A stretch of DNA of 55,728 bases from Fibrobacter sp. UBA4297. GTDB lineage: Bacteria > Fibrobacterota > Fibrobacteria > Fibrobacterales > Fibrobacteraceae. How positions within the stretch are numbered: position 1 is the stretch's first letter; each line of letters opens with the position of its first letter. The stretch spans positions 1-55,728 of the forward strand of contig NZ_DGUZ01000012.1 of the NCBI RefSeq assembly GCF_002394865.1, given 5' to 3'. Both the position numbers and the translations under genes were made by a program. Positions 8,811-16,816 of the stretch are shown here, piece by piece. Below the pieces are notes generated by a model. The model was not told where the DNA came from and searched no databases. It worked only from the letters and a program-made list of their open reading frames with translations.

Positions 8811-9455
8811 TTAAACTTCTAGACCGGCGATAATCCGGATAATCGTGAGCGCCTCATGCGCTGCGCAAATCTGCACGCGTGGAGCAAGGAGCGCAAGCCC
8901 TTGAGTCACATCGCTCTTGCCATCGCCACAGAGGTAAAAATGTTTTGAAATCTTACGCGTCTTGATGGAATTCGCATCGTCCGTGCCTGCCATTCCAGAA
9001 GCTGCGACGAGATACTTTTGCGGATACTTTTCAAGCACAGCGTTTACCAGCATCGACTTTGTTTCGGGATTGTCGAACGCTTCGCATACAACATCAGCGT
9101 TAGCCACGAACTTGTCTATGTTTTCTTCCGTGATTTTTTCGTCGTATGCTTCAAGCTCTGTGTACGGTGCTATTTCTTTCAAATTTTCAACGAGCGCAAA
9201 CGCTTTAGGCTCTCCAACCTGAGATGCCTTGTACTGCTGGCGTTGCAAGTTCGTCACGTCAACACGGTCAAAATCCACGAGAATGAGCTTCTTGATGCCC
9301 GCGCGAGCGAGATTGATGGCGACGTTTGAGCCCAGTCCACCTACACCACAGATGGCAACTGTGGCCTGTTCCAATTTTTGAACGATTTCTTCGCCTTGCT
9401 TTTGTACGAGTGCGCGTCGGAACTCTTCCCTGCTCGGGATTCGAACGCTTTCCAT
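8811..9455 (-). CDS. thiF: ThiS adenylyltransferase, short family-2 type
   Basis: E1-like enzyme that adenylates the C-terminal glycine of ThiS so that sulfur can be transferred to it. The nucleotide-binding loop AICGVGGLGSNVAINLAR and the FDRVDVTNLQRQQY segment are typical of MoeB/ThiF. At about 214 residues it is shorter than E. coli ThiF and lacks paired CxxC zinc motifs, which matches the short ThiF family-2 form. Translation probably starts at ATG 9455, overlapping the thiS stop in TGATG with GGAGG six nt upstream. A GTG one codon earlier is less well spaced. Its partner gene thiS is immediately upstream. Confidence 0.92.
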   Translation of the reverse strand: MESVRIPSREEFRRALVQKQGEEIVQKLEQATVAICGVGGLGSNVAINLARAGIKKLILVDFDRVDVTNLQRQQYKASQVGEPKAFALVENLKEIAPYTELEAYDEKITEENIDKFVANADVVCEAFDNPETKSMLVNAVLEKYPQKYLVAASGMAGTDDANSIKTRKISKHFYLCGDGKSDVTQGLALLAPRVQICAAHEALTIIRIIAGLEV

Positions 9456-9661
9456 CACCCGCCTCCAACAAAGTTCACAACTTCGACGACATCCCCCGCT
9501 TCGAGGACGACCTCAGCATACTTTGATTTGGGGACGATTTCCAAATTGCGCTCAACGGCGATGCGTTTTGTATCGTAATTTGCGGACGCCAAATATTCGG
9601 CAATGGTCATGCCTGCTGCCGTGACGTTTTCACCGTTGATTTTGACTGGATTTGAGTTCAA
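9455..9661 (-). CDS. thiS: Sulfur carrier protein ThiS
   Basis: 68-residue ubiquitin-like sulfur carrier that delivers sulfur for thiazole formation as a C-terminal thiocarboxylate. The essential Gly-Gly terminus is present (VEVVNFVGGG), as is the N-terminal MTIAEYLAS region. The initiation codon appears to be TTG at 9661: no ATG is suitably placed, and GGGAGG lies five nt upstream. That SD is part of the TPP riboswitch P1 stem. It is the first gene of thiS-thiF-thiG-thiH. Confidence 0.92.
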   Translation of the reverse strand: MNSNPVKINGENVTAAGMTIAEYLASANYDTKRIAVERNLEIVPKSKYAEVVLEAGDVVEVVNFVGGG

Positions 9662-9666
9662 TGGAA

Positions 9667-9748
9667 CCTCCCTACGTTGGCATTATCCAAATCAGGTTCG
9701 GTCGAAGTTTTCAACTTCCTCTCAGCCCGTTTTACGAGCTCCCGTAAG
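9667..9748 (-). promoter_or_regulatory. TPP riboswitch (THI element)
   Basis: The reverse strand shows the conserved cores GGGCTGAGAGG and ACCTGATTTGGATAATGCC, followed by AACGTAGGGAGG. P1 can form between CUUACG (9743-9748) and CGUAGG (9671-9676). The SD GGGAGG (9667-9672) overlaps the P1 3' arm, so TPP binding should hide the SD of thiS. No intrinsic terminator lies between it and the gene, which favours translational control. Confidence 0.95.
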
Positions 9749-9755
9749 CGCCATA

Positions 9756-9784
9756 AAATTAACTATTGAAGGGGTATTTGGCAA
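9756..9784 (-). promoter_or_regulatory. Promoter of the thi operon
   Basis: On the minus strand TTGCCA (9779-9784) is separated by exactly 17 bp from TAATTT (9756-9761). The predicted start falls just before the riboswitch P1 stem. Confidence 0.55.
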
Positions 9785-9818
9785 GTAACTAGGGCGGTTG
9801 CCGCGCTTTTTCTATAAA

Positions 9819-9847
9819 CAAAAATGCCCCGCGGTGCGGAGCATTTC
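9819..9847 (-). terminator. Terminator after the small basic protein gene
   Basis: On the minus strand, TGCTCCGC-ACC-GCGGGGCA is followed by TTTTT; one U-G pair lies in the stem. Confidence 0.85.
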
Positions 9848-9868
9848 AAAAGATTTTGAGAAGTAAGA

Positions 9869-10177
9869 TTACTTTTCCTTAGCAAATTTCTTAGAGGCGG
9901 CCTTGACCTTCGGATCGTTCTGAGCGTCCTTGATCTTCTGCTTGATACCATCTTCGATGGACTTCTTGAGCTTTGCAGCAAGGTTGGGGAAACGATCTTC
10001 CAGGGAATCACTAAAGACAGCCGGCTTCTTTGCAGCAGCAGGAGCACCACCCTTGCGCTTGCCGTTGAACGGGCGCTTTTTCTTGGACGGAGCCTTCTTT
10101 ACTTGAGATTTTTCTTGGGATTTTGTTTCCTGAGGCTTAACTTCTTCTGTGGATTTGACTTCTGCTTCTTCTGCCAT
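9869..10177 (-). CDS. Small lysine-rich protein of unknown function
   Basis: 102 residues, not recognised as a named family. Residues 1-30 are mixed acidic/basic and polar (EEAEVKSTEEVKPQETKSQ). Residues 30-55 are rich in Lys, Arg, Pro and Ala (APSKKKRPFNGKRKGGAPAA). The C-terminal half looks helical (SLEDRFPNLAAKLKKSIEDGI). Composition recalls histone-H1-like or ribosome-associated tails, so nucleic-acid binding is a reasonable guess but unproven. An SD AGAGGT precedes the ATG and the gene has its own terminator, which argues for a real gene. It lies between mnmG and the thi operon on the same strand. Confidence 0.75.
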   Translation of the reverse strand: MAEEAEVKSTEEVKPQETKSQEKSQVKKAPSKKKRPFNGKRKGGAPAAAKKPAVFSDSLEDRFPNLAAKLKKSIEDGIKQKIKDAQNDPKVKAASKKFAKEK

Positions 10178-10239
10178 ATATATACCTCTTGGAAAATTGT
10201 TTAAGTTGACGGGCGCAAAGATAGTAAAAAATCGAGAAA

Positions 10240-10376
10240 AAGCAAGTGAGAGGTTAGGGGTTAGGTATTAGGTTTTAGGGGTTAGGGTAAATAATCATTT
10301 GCTACGCAAATTTTTAAAGGGCGGCAAAGCCGCGACTTTTTCCCTACAACCTGTAACCTAAAACCTACGACCTATT
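10240..10376. repeat. Mirrored degenerate tandem-repeat element, copy 3
   Basis: The left arm has TTAGGGG, TTAGG and TTTTAGGGG units (10252-10287). The centre holds TTTGCTACGCAAA and a GCGGCAAAGCCGC hairpin. The right arm is CCCTACAACCTGTAACC and similar units to 10373. The right arm provides the stop codon of mnmG. Confidence 0.75.
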
Positions 10377-12266
10377 TTCCAGCCAATGCGCGAGGACGGT
10401 GATGTCGGCGGGGCGCACTCCGGGCACGCGGCTTGCTTGCCCAAGCGTTAGCGGCTTGTGGGCGTTGAGGCGCTGGCGGCTTTCAATGCTAATGGCCGTA
10501 ATGGACATGTAATCGAAGTCTGGCGAGAGCTTGACCTTTTCCATCTTCTTCTGGTCGTCAATTTCGCGTTCCTGACGGTCGAAGAACCCGGCATAAAGCT
10601 CTTCGGCATACATGTACCACTGGTCTCGGCGCGTGATTTTAGCATCGGGAGCAGCCACCTTGAAGAACGTTTCAGGGTCGATTCCTGGACGGCGGAGCAC
10701 GTTAATCCAACGGGTGCGTTCGGATGCAAGAGCTTGACCGCCCGCTTCGAGAATGACGTTTGCCTCTTCCGGCGTTGCAGAAGTTTCCGTAAATTGCGTC
10801 TTGAGACTTGTCATGAGGTCGCGGCGGCGAGTCCAGTCTTCCCAATCGCGGTCGCTGATCATGCCAATCTTGCGGGCCTTTTCCTTGAGGCGCATTTCGG
10901 CATTGTCACTGCGGAGGAACAGGCGGTATTCGGCTCGGCTCGTGAACATACGGTACGGTTCATCGAGCAATATGTTTACAAGATCATCGACCATCACGCC
11001 GAGATAGCTTTCGGAGCGCCCGAGAATGAAGGGTTCTTCGCCCTTGACCTTGAGAGCGGCGTTGATGCCTGCCATAAGACCCTGACCGGCGGCTTCTTCG
11101 TAACCGCTCGTGCCGCAGACCTGGCCCGCAAAATAGAGTCCCGGAACATTCTTGCATTCGAACGTCGGATAAAGCTGCGTGGCGTCTACGGAATCGTATT
11201 CCACGGCGTAACCAATTTGCAGAACCCTAGCACGTGTGAGGCCCGGAATTGTGTGGATGGCGGCAAGCTGGATGTCCGCTGGCAAGCTGGAACTGAAACC
11301 GTTGATATAGACACGCCCGATATCAGCCTGTTCCGGTTCGAGGAACAGCTGGTGCCCGTCGCGGTCGCCAAAACGGTTGATTTTATCTTCGATACTCGGG
11401 CAGTAGCGCGGGCCCTTGCCGTGGATACGGCCGCTGAACATCGGGCTGTCCTTGAAGCCGCTGCGCAGAATGTCGTGCGTCTTGATGTTCGTGCGAGTAA
11501 TCCAGCAAACGCAATCGTTGCGGATAAACTTGTTAATCTGGTCTCCCCAGAATTTGTCTGGAGTTAATCCGTCAAAATGGCGGTCGCTCATCGGCCACGG
11601 ATGCTCGTCGCCATGTTGCACGTCGCATTCGTTAAAGTCGATAGAATCTGGATCCAGGCGGCTCGGTGTACCTGTTTTGAGGCGGCGCAGACGGATGCCA
11701 TTTTTTGCTAAACATTCTGAAAGTTTGTCTGCACTCGGTTCGCCCACTCGCCCACCGATGCTTGTTTCAAGGCCGGTGAACATCTTGGAGGCAAGGAACG
11801 TTCCACTCGTCACCACAATCGCACGCGTGATATAGCGGTCGCCATTCAAAAGCGTTAGTTCCAAACGTCCGTCGTTCATACGTTCAAACGAAGCCAGTTC
11901 CCCCTGGATTAGCGTAAGTCCTGGCAAGCTTTCCATCGTTTCGCGGGCAACTTCGCTGTAATACTTCATATCGCACTGCGCACGCGGTCCCCAAACGGCG
12001 GGGCCCTTGCTCATGTTGAGCATACGGAACTGGATGCCAGCCTTGTCGGTCAAAAGCCCCATGAGGCCACCGAGAGCATCGATATCGCGAACGATTTGAC
12101 CTTTAGCAACGCCACCGACTGCCGGGTTGCACGACATTCTGCCAATAGCGTTCAAATCCATCGTGAGCATGGCGGTTTTGACACCAATCTTCCATGCGGC
12201 ATGTGTGGCTTCAATACCGGCGTGACCGCCACCGACAACGACAACATCAAATTCTGCGATAATCAT
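10365..12266 (-). CDS. mnmG: tRNA uridine-5-carboxymethylaminomethyl modification enzyme, FAD subunit
   Basis: MnmG (GidA), with MnmE, installs cmnm5 at wobble U34 of tRNAs reading NNA/NNG codons. The 633-residue length fits. FAD-binding GGGHAGIEA starts at about residue 11. Further family signatures are SCNPAVGGVAKGQIVRDIDA, KTGTPSR and PRYCPSIEDKI, the last containing the cysteine region. The C-terminal MnmE/tRNA-binding helical domain is complete. The last codons, ending ENRS and TAG, run into the adjoining repeat element. mnmE is not in the window. Confidence 0.97.
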   Translation of the reverse strand: MIIAEFDVVVVGGGHAGIEATHAAWKIGVKTAMLTMDLNAIGRMSCNPAVGGVAKGQIVRDIDALGGLMGLLTDKAGIQFRMLNMSKGPAVWGPRAQCDMKYYSEVARETMESLPGLTLIQGELASFERMNDGRLELTLLNGDRYITRAIVVTSGTFLASKMFTGLETSIGGRVGEPSADKLSECLAKNGIRLRRLKTGTPSRLDPDSIDFNECDVQHGDEHPWPMSDRHFDGLTPDKFWGDQINKFIRNDCVCWITRTNIKTHDILRSGFKDSPMFSGRIHGKGPRYCPSIEDKINRFGDRDGHQLFLEPEQADIGRVYINGFSSSLPADIQLAAIHTIPGLTRARVLQIGYAVEYDSVDATQLYPTFECKNVPGLYFAGQVCGTSGYEEAAGQGLMAGINAALKVKGEEPFILGRSESYLGVMVDDLVNILLDEPYRMFTSRAEYRLFLRSDNAEMRLKEKARKIGMISDRDWEDWTRRRDLMTSLKTQFTETSATPEEANVILEAGGQALASERTRWINVLRRPGIDPETFFKVAAPDAKITRRDQWYMYAEELYAGFFDRQEREIDDQKKMEKVKLSPDFDYMSITAISIESRQRLNAHKPLTLGQASRVPGVRPADITVLAHWLENRS

Positions 12267-12304
12267 GCGCCAAATTTAAAAAATATGAATCAATACGGCT
12301 ATAG

Positions 12305-12330
12305 AAAAACGCACCCTCGAGAGGATGCGT
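12305..12330 (-). terminator. Terminator after the thioredoxin-like lipoprotein gene
   Basis: On the minus strand ACGCATCC-TCTC-GAGGGTGCGT (one mismatch at the loop) is followed by TTTT. Confidence 0.8.
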
Positions 12331-12356
12331 CTTTAAGTTTTTGAAAAAGCTAAAGA

Positions 12357-13673
12357 TTACTTTTTGACCTTTGCCTTAGCGTCTTTCTTGACTTCAGGCT
12401 TTGCTTCAGGAGCCTTAGCAGAATCAGCAGCCTGCTTCACTTCAATCTTCCATTCAACGTTCTTGCCGTTGAGAAGTTCTGCGATTTCTTTCTTCAAGTC
12501 GTCTTTTTCACGTTCGAAGGCGGCGTACTGCTTGTAGGTGCCGTCCGGATTCACGAGGTAGACCTTCGGAACGTAGCCATCGCTGTAGAGTTCACCGAAC
12601 TGGCGGGATTCGTCCCAAATAACGCTAATCGTTTCATCAAACTTGGCGTCGTCGATAAAGCGACGAATGCCCGGCTTGTTATTTCCACCGCTAGCGACAG
12701 AAACAGTCGTAAGTCCCTTCGGTGCAAATTCCTTTGCGATTTCGAGAATCTGCGGAGCAGCGTGTGCGCAGTGACCGCATGTAGCAGAGAAGTAGAACAT
12801 GAGGAGCGGCTTACCAGCGAATGCGCTCAAGTCTTCGGCCTTGACCGTAATGCCCGAAGCCTTCACGCTGAAGTTCATCTTGGCGGGCATGCCATTTGCA
12901 AGCGTATCGCCACGGAGATTAGCAACTTCTGCCTTAAGCTTTTCTTCTTCAGCCTGCTGCTTCTTAGTCATTTCTTCACGAAGAATTTTGGCCTTTTCGT
13001 TATAGCGCATTCCGATAGCCCTGAGGGAATCATCCGGAAGAGCAAGAACCTGCGTTGTGTCGCGCACCTTCTTTGCGGCATCGCGGAGGCCAAGCACAAA
13101 ATAGTCACCGTCAAATTCGGTCTGGAACTGGCGACCAATGTTATAGAACTGGTTCCCAAATTGGACACCGACAACATAAGAAAATTTTTGCAGTTCCGAC
13201 GCTTCTGCGGAAAGTTTCACGTTGGCATTTTGAACAGCGGGAGCCGCTTCAACCGGCAGTGCCTTACGGACAGAATCGACATAAGCACGAATTTGTTCAT
13301 CGTTCTTATCTTTGGTTACCGTCGAGTCCGGCTGAGTTTTGAAATAGCGTTCACGCATGGCGTTCTGAATGCGTCTGCTGACAGCGGCAATAGAATCTTC
13401 CGAAAGTTGGAGCTTGGCGGCTGTATCGTTCAGGTTGGCGATAGCATCGCGGAAAGCCTGAACCGTAGCATCTTCATCAAGGCCATACCCTGTCTGCCAC
13501 GGAAGGTTTGTAAAATTCTGAAGGCCGAACTGAGCACCAAGCATATAGGCAAACTTTTGGTCATCAGCGGAATCCGGCGTAATAGCAGCCACTTTTGCAA
13601 TCGGTTTCTGTGCTTCGCCACAAGCCACCAAGGCAAGGGCTGCTGCACCAAGAGCAATTTTTTTCAGTTTCAT
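12357..13673 (-). CDS. Lipoprotein with two FkpA-N-like segments and a TlpA-type thioredoxin domain
   Basis: 438 residues. The signal peptide ends in lipobox LVAC at about residue 18. Two similar helical segments follow: about 40-115 (KFAYMLGAQFG...LSEDSIAAV) and about 160-235 (KFSYVVGVQFG...LPDDSLRAI). They resemble the N-terminal dimerisation domain of FKBP-type isomerases such as FkpA. Residues about 270-415 form a TlpA/AhpC-like thioredoxin fold with a CGHC active site (Cys299, Cys302) and the cis-Pro region YVPKVYLVNP. No FKBP catalytic domain is present. The likely role is thiol-disulfide exchange in the periplasm, with the helical part acting as a chaperone or dimer module (inference). 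A Lys/Ala-rich tail ends the protein. Confidence 0.8.
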   Translation of the reverse strand: MKLKKIALGAAALALVACGEAQKPIAKVAAITPDSADDQKFAYMLGAQFGLQNFTNLPWQTGYGLDEDATVQAFRDAIANLNDTAAKLQLSEDSIAAVSRRIQNAMRERYFKTQPDSTVTKDKNDEQIRAYVDSVRKALPVEAAPAVQNANVKLSAEASELQKFSYVVGVQFGNQFYNIGRQFQTEFDGDYFVLGLRDAAKKVRDTTQVLALPDDSLRAIGMRYNEKAKILREEMTKKQQAEEEKLKAEVANLRGDTLANGMPAKMNFSVKASGITVKAEDLSAFAGKPLLMFYFSATCGHCAHAAPQILEIAKEFAPKGLTTVSVASGGNNKPGIRRFIDDAKFDETISVIWDESRQFGELYSDGYVPKVYLVNPDGTYKQYAAFEREKDDLKKEIAELLNGKNVEWKIEVKQAADSAKAPEAKPEVKKDAKAKVKK

Positions 13674-13701
13674 TTTTTAGACTCCTAAGTCATAAAATCT
13701 C

Positions 13702-13721
13702 TAGGAATGTATTCATTCCTA
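13702..13721. promoter_or_regulatory. Stem-loop upstream of the lipoprotein gene
   Basis: TAGGAATG-TATT-CATTCCTA is a perfect 8-bp stem with a 4-nt loop, 29 bp before the ATG of the lipoprotein. It could be an operator, a leader hairpin or a weak end for the upstream gene; no T-run supports the last. Confidence 0.35.
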
Positions 13722-13747
13722 TTTTCGCGTGTTAATATACATATTTT

Positions 13748-14887
13748 TTAGCGGAGTGAATCACGGACAAAACCATTTTTAGGCATTCCGTCAAGGACTT
13801 TAAACGAAGTTGCCCCGATAACTGCGCCATCTTTGTATGCCGTTTCTACGCGATAGTCCCCGCTAGGGATATTTTTCTTTTTGGAATAGCTTCGATAGCC
13901 CATATCTCGCCCACCACGAATCACCATCCGACTTGACGAAATCTTGTCCGTCAATTTAAATTTTCCGGTAGAAGGTTCTTTGTAGTACCAGCGGAATTCT
14001 ACGGGTGCTTTGAGTTCTGCCGGGCCGTAAACCGAGGACATAAAATAAATTTCTTCCCCTTCGTCTTTATGGATTGTCGCTTGACTAAATCCGATTTTTT
14101 GCCAAAAATTTAAATGGTCCGCATCGCAGGAATAAGAAACGTTATCAAAATTTTTGCAGACAATTTGCTGTTTCAGCACAAGTGGCACAGGAGCTATCCA
14201 ATTTGCCATATAAGCGACGGATAAAATAAATGTAATTGCAACTGGAGCTACAAGAGTTCGCTTATGACGTTCCGACTTTAACCAAAGTAAATAGCAAATT
14301 CCTATAGAAATAAAGGTGCTTAAAAAGAACCAGAACGCCCCCATTCCGTGTACCAAATGTGGAATCAAGAAGTTAAAGAACATCGTTCCGAGCAGGCAAA
14401 AGAACGCAAGGCTCACTCCAAATTTTTCATATTTCTGTTTCAAAAATTCGTTGCCGATAAGGAGCGCAATTAGGATTAATACGATGATAAATGCAGCTAT
14501 GGAACCAGAGCTTTTGAAATAGCAAATGACAAGTGCGCTGTAAAGGTTTCCAAAACAAAATTGCACTACCCAAGTCAAGCGGTCTATCCAAGCAACCGGC
14601 CATTCGTGATTCATCGCCCTGCTGATTATATTTTTTGAAATTTCAACGGGGGATTCCTCTGCGCAACAATCGTCGCGACAAGTAACGGGTTTTCGCGTAG
14701 CTATAAAGTATATCGAGACTAGAGCAAGCATATAATAGAATAACAAGAATATGAGGTCAGAGCCATAGACCCTGCTCCCAATCGTCCACGAATCCCAACT
14801 GAACCCGCCTAAAAAGGCGATAGCTGGGAAAAATCGCTCGACCTTTTGCACGGCGGATTTTTCCCGCAACCTGTTTAAAAATTCCAT
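13748..14887 (-). CDS. DUF2914-domain membrane protein
   Basis: About 379 residues. The N-terminal two-thirds hold several hydrophobic helices (for example GSDLIFLLFYYMLALVSIYF and FIIVLILIALLIGNEFL). A C-terminal soluble region (about 270-375) matches the DUF2914 pattern: VYGPAELKAPVEFRWYY, then a SGDYRVETAY strand. Function is unknown. DUF2914 domains usually sit outside the membrane (family knowledge). ATG at 14887 is preferred over an in-frame TTG at 14908; neither has a clear SD. There is no operon partner: proS is divergent upstream. Confidence 0.68.
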   Translation of the reverse strand: MEFLNRLREKSAVQKVERFFPAIAFLGGFSWDSWTIGSRVYGSDLIFLLFYYMLALVSIYFIATRKPVTCRDDCCAEESPVEISKNIISRAMNHEWPVAWIDRLTWVVQFCFGNLYSALVICYFKSSGSIAAFIIVLILIALLIGNEFLKQKYEKFGVSLAFFCLLGTMFFNFLIPHLVHGMGAFWFFLSTFISIGICYLLWLKSERHKRTLVAPVAITFILSVAYMANWIAPVPLVLKQQIVCKNFDNVSYSCDADHLNFWQKIGFSQATIHKDEGEEIYFMSSVYGPAELKAPVEFRWYYKEPSTGKFKLTDKISSSRMVIRGGRDMGYRSYSKKKNIPSGDYRVETAYKDGAVIGATSFKVLDGMPKNGFVRDSLR

Positions 14888-14999
14888 GACAGTAAGATAA
14901 AAAAACAATCCATAAAGATTAACATTCTCTCGGATCGCGCATTTAATCTCTTGTCTAATTTCTAAATTTACGCCGTAAAAATTTTAAAAGGCAAAAACA

Positions 15000-16694
15000 A
15001 TGAAACTCTCCAAGTACTTTTACGTCACGCTCCGCGAAACGCCGAGCGATGCCACCATGCCCTCCCACATCTTCCTCATGCGCGGCGGCTACATCAAGCC
15101 CGTTTCTACCGGTATCTACTCCATGATGCCGATGGGTTTCCGCGTGATCCAGAAGATTGTAAACATCATCCGCGAAGAAATGAACAAGATTGGCGGTATC
15201 GAAGTGGACCTGCCGGTGGTGCAGACCGCTGAACTCTGGAGCGAATCGGGTCGTTACCAGGCCATTGGCGAAGAACTGCTGCGCTTCAAGGACCGCAACA
15301 ACCACAACATGGTGCTCGCCATGACCCACGAAGAAGCCATGACCGACCTCGTGCGCTACGTGCTCAACAGCTACAAGCAGCTGCCGGTAATGCTCTACCA
15401 GTTCAAGACCAAGTACCGCGACGAAGCCCGCGCCCGCGGCGGTCTTATCCGCGTCCGCGAATTTCTGATGAAGGATGCCTACAGCTTCCACACCAGCCAG
15501 GAAGACCTCGACCGTCACTACCAGGAAGAATACGACGCTTATCTCCGCATCTACCGTCGCGTGGGCATTGAACCGGTGGTGGTGCAGAGTGATACGGGTA
15601 TCATGGGCGGTAAGGTCGCTCACGAATTCATGCTCGATACTCCGAACGGCGAAGACTACTTGATTCTTTGTAAGAAGTGCGGCTACCAGGCCAACCGCGA
15701 AATCGCGAAGTTCCAGCGTGTGCCGTTCAAGGGCGACGAAAATGCAGCACTCGAAAAGGTCGAAACTCCGCACTGTGCAAGCATCGACGAACTCACCAAG
15801 TTCCTGAACGTTCCTGCCGAATCTACCGCCAAGTGCGTGTTCTTCGACTTCGAAGGCAAGCTCATCACGGTCGTGGTTCCGGGCAACCTCGACGTTTCCG
15901 AAATCAAGCTCCACAACTTGCTGAAGGCCAAGGAACTCTACCCGGCCGAAGACAGCCTCATCAAGGCTTGCGGCATGGTTCCGGGATTTGCTTCCCCGAT
16001 TAACGCTCACGACACCCGCATCATCGTGGACGAAGCAATCGCCGATTCCTTCGACCTCGTGACCGGCGCCAACGAAGAAGGCTTCCACTTCAAGCATTGC
16101 AACCCGAAGCGCGACTTCCCGAAGTTCGAAGTGGCCGACATCGCCGAAGCGAGCGAAGTCTGCAAGTGCCCCTGCTGCGGCGAGCTCCTCACCGAGACTC
16201 GCGGCATTGAAATGGGCAACATCTTCAAGCTCGGCACCAAGTTCTCTGAATCTATGGGTGCCAAGTTCCTCACCGCCGAAAAGACAACCGCTCCCGCCAT
16301 CATGGGCTGCTACGGCATCGGCGTGGGCCGCTTGATGGCTTCCGTCGTGGAAAACAGCCACGATGACTTCGGACCGATTTGGCCCAAGTCCATCGCCCCG
16401 TTCCAAGTGGAAATCGTCCCCATCGGCAAGGAAGCTGAACTCGTGGAACTCGCTGAAAAGTTCGAAAAGGAACTCGAAGCAGCCGGCATCGACGTGCTCG
16501 TAGATGACCGCGACGAACGTCCGGGCGTCAAGTTCAAGGACGCCGACCTCTGGGGTTCTCCGGTGCGTATCGCTATCGGCAAGAAGGGACTCGCCAACGG
16601 CGAAGTCGAATGGAAGTTCCGCAACGAGAAGGAATTCACCATGGTCAAGGTCGAAGACGTTATCGCCAAGGCCAAGGAATACTTCGCTGAATAA
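15000..16694 (+). CDS. proS: Prolyl-tRNA synthetase
   Basis: Charges tRNA-Pro. The 564-residue protein is of the bacterial type. Class II motifs 1 and 2 are present (MPMGFRVIQKI; RVREFLMKDAYSFH). An editing (INS) insertion with the YLILCKKCGYQANREIAKF segment follows. Motif 3 lies in GCYGIGVGRLMASVVE, and an anticodon-binding domain occupies the C-terminal part (VDDRDERPGVKFKDADLWG). Codon use is more GC-rich and biased than in neighbouring genes, consistent with high expression. A repeat hairpin and then a strong terminator follow. Confidence 0.97.
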   Translation: MKLSKYFYVTLRETPSDATMPSHIFLMRGGYIKPVSTGIYSMMPMGFRVIQKIVNIIREEMNKIGGIEVDLPVVQTAELWSESGRYQAIGEELLRFKDRNNHNMVLAMTHEEAMTDLVRYVLNSYKQLPVMLYQFKTKYRDEARARGGLIRVREFLMKDAYSFHTSQEDLDRHYQEEYDAYLRIYRRVGIEPVVVQSDTGIMGGKVAHEFMLDTPNGEDYLILCKKCGYQANREIAKFQRVPFKGDENAALEKVETPHCASIDELTKFLNVPAESTAKCVFFDFEGKLITVVVPGNLDVSEIKLHNLLKAKELYPAEDSLIKACGMVPGFASPINAHDTRIIVDEAIADSFDLVTGANEEGFHFKHCNPKRDFPKFEVADIAEASEVCKCPCCGELLTETRGIEMGNIFKLGTKFSESMGAKFLTAEKTTAPAIMGCYGIGVGRLMASVVENSHDDFGPIWPKSIAPFQVEIVPIGKEAELVELAEKFEKELEAAGIDVLVDDRDERPGVKFKDADLWGSPVRIAIGKKGLANGEVEWKFRNEKEFTMVKVEDVIAKAKEYFAE

Positions 16695-16698
16695 ACGT

Positions 16699-16733
16699 GT
16701 CATTCCCGCCTTGAGCGGGAATCTCCTTTTTTA
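16699..16733 (+). repeat. GTCATTCCCGCC-type intergenic hairpin, copy 1
   Basis: TCATTCCCGC-CTTGA-GCGGGAA followed by TCTCCTTTTTT. The same architecture recurs at 19306, 28003, 31320 and 31360. The T-run suggests it can also terminate transcription. Confidence 0.7.
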
Positions 16734-16742
16734 AAAATTGCA

Positions 16743-16768
16743 AGCCTGCTTTACGAGCAGGCTTTTTT
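16743..16768 (+). terminator. Terminator after proS
   Basis: GCCTGCT-TTACG-AGCAGGC followed by six T. Confidence 0.92.
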
Positions 16769-16816
16769 CTTTGCTCTATTGCCCCATCCCTGTAAAATTG
16801 ATTATCTTATAAATAT

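Noticed and set aside
9792..9812. GCGG-TTG-CCGC hairpin with T-run on the plus strand
   Set aside because: No plus-strand gene ends there. The stem is only four base pairs and it lies upstream of the thi promoter.
7895..10376. TTAGGG-like arrays taken as telomere-like or CRISPR repeats
   Set aside because: Units are degenerate, of varying length, without equal spacers, and mirrored around a hairpin. They do not fit either class.
10458..11567. 369-residue plus-strand frame opposite mnmG
   Set aside because: Shadow of the conserved mnmG gene.
14955..16703. 582-residue open frame on the minus strand opposite proS, rich in His, Val, Phe and Ala
   Set aside because: It is the antisense shadow of a GC-biased, highly conserved gene. 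The plus-strand protein is clearly prolyl-tRNA synthetase and the antisense has no RBS or family.
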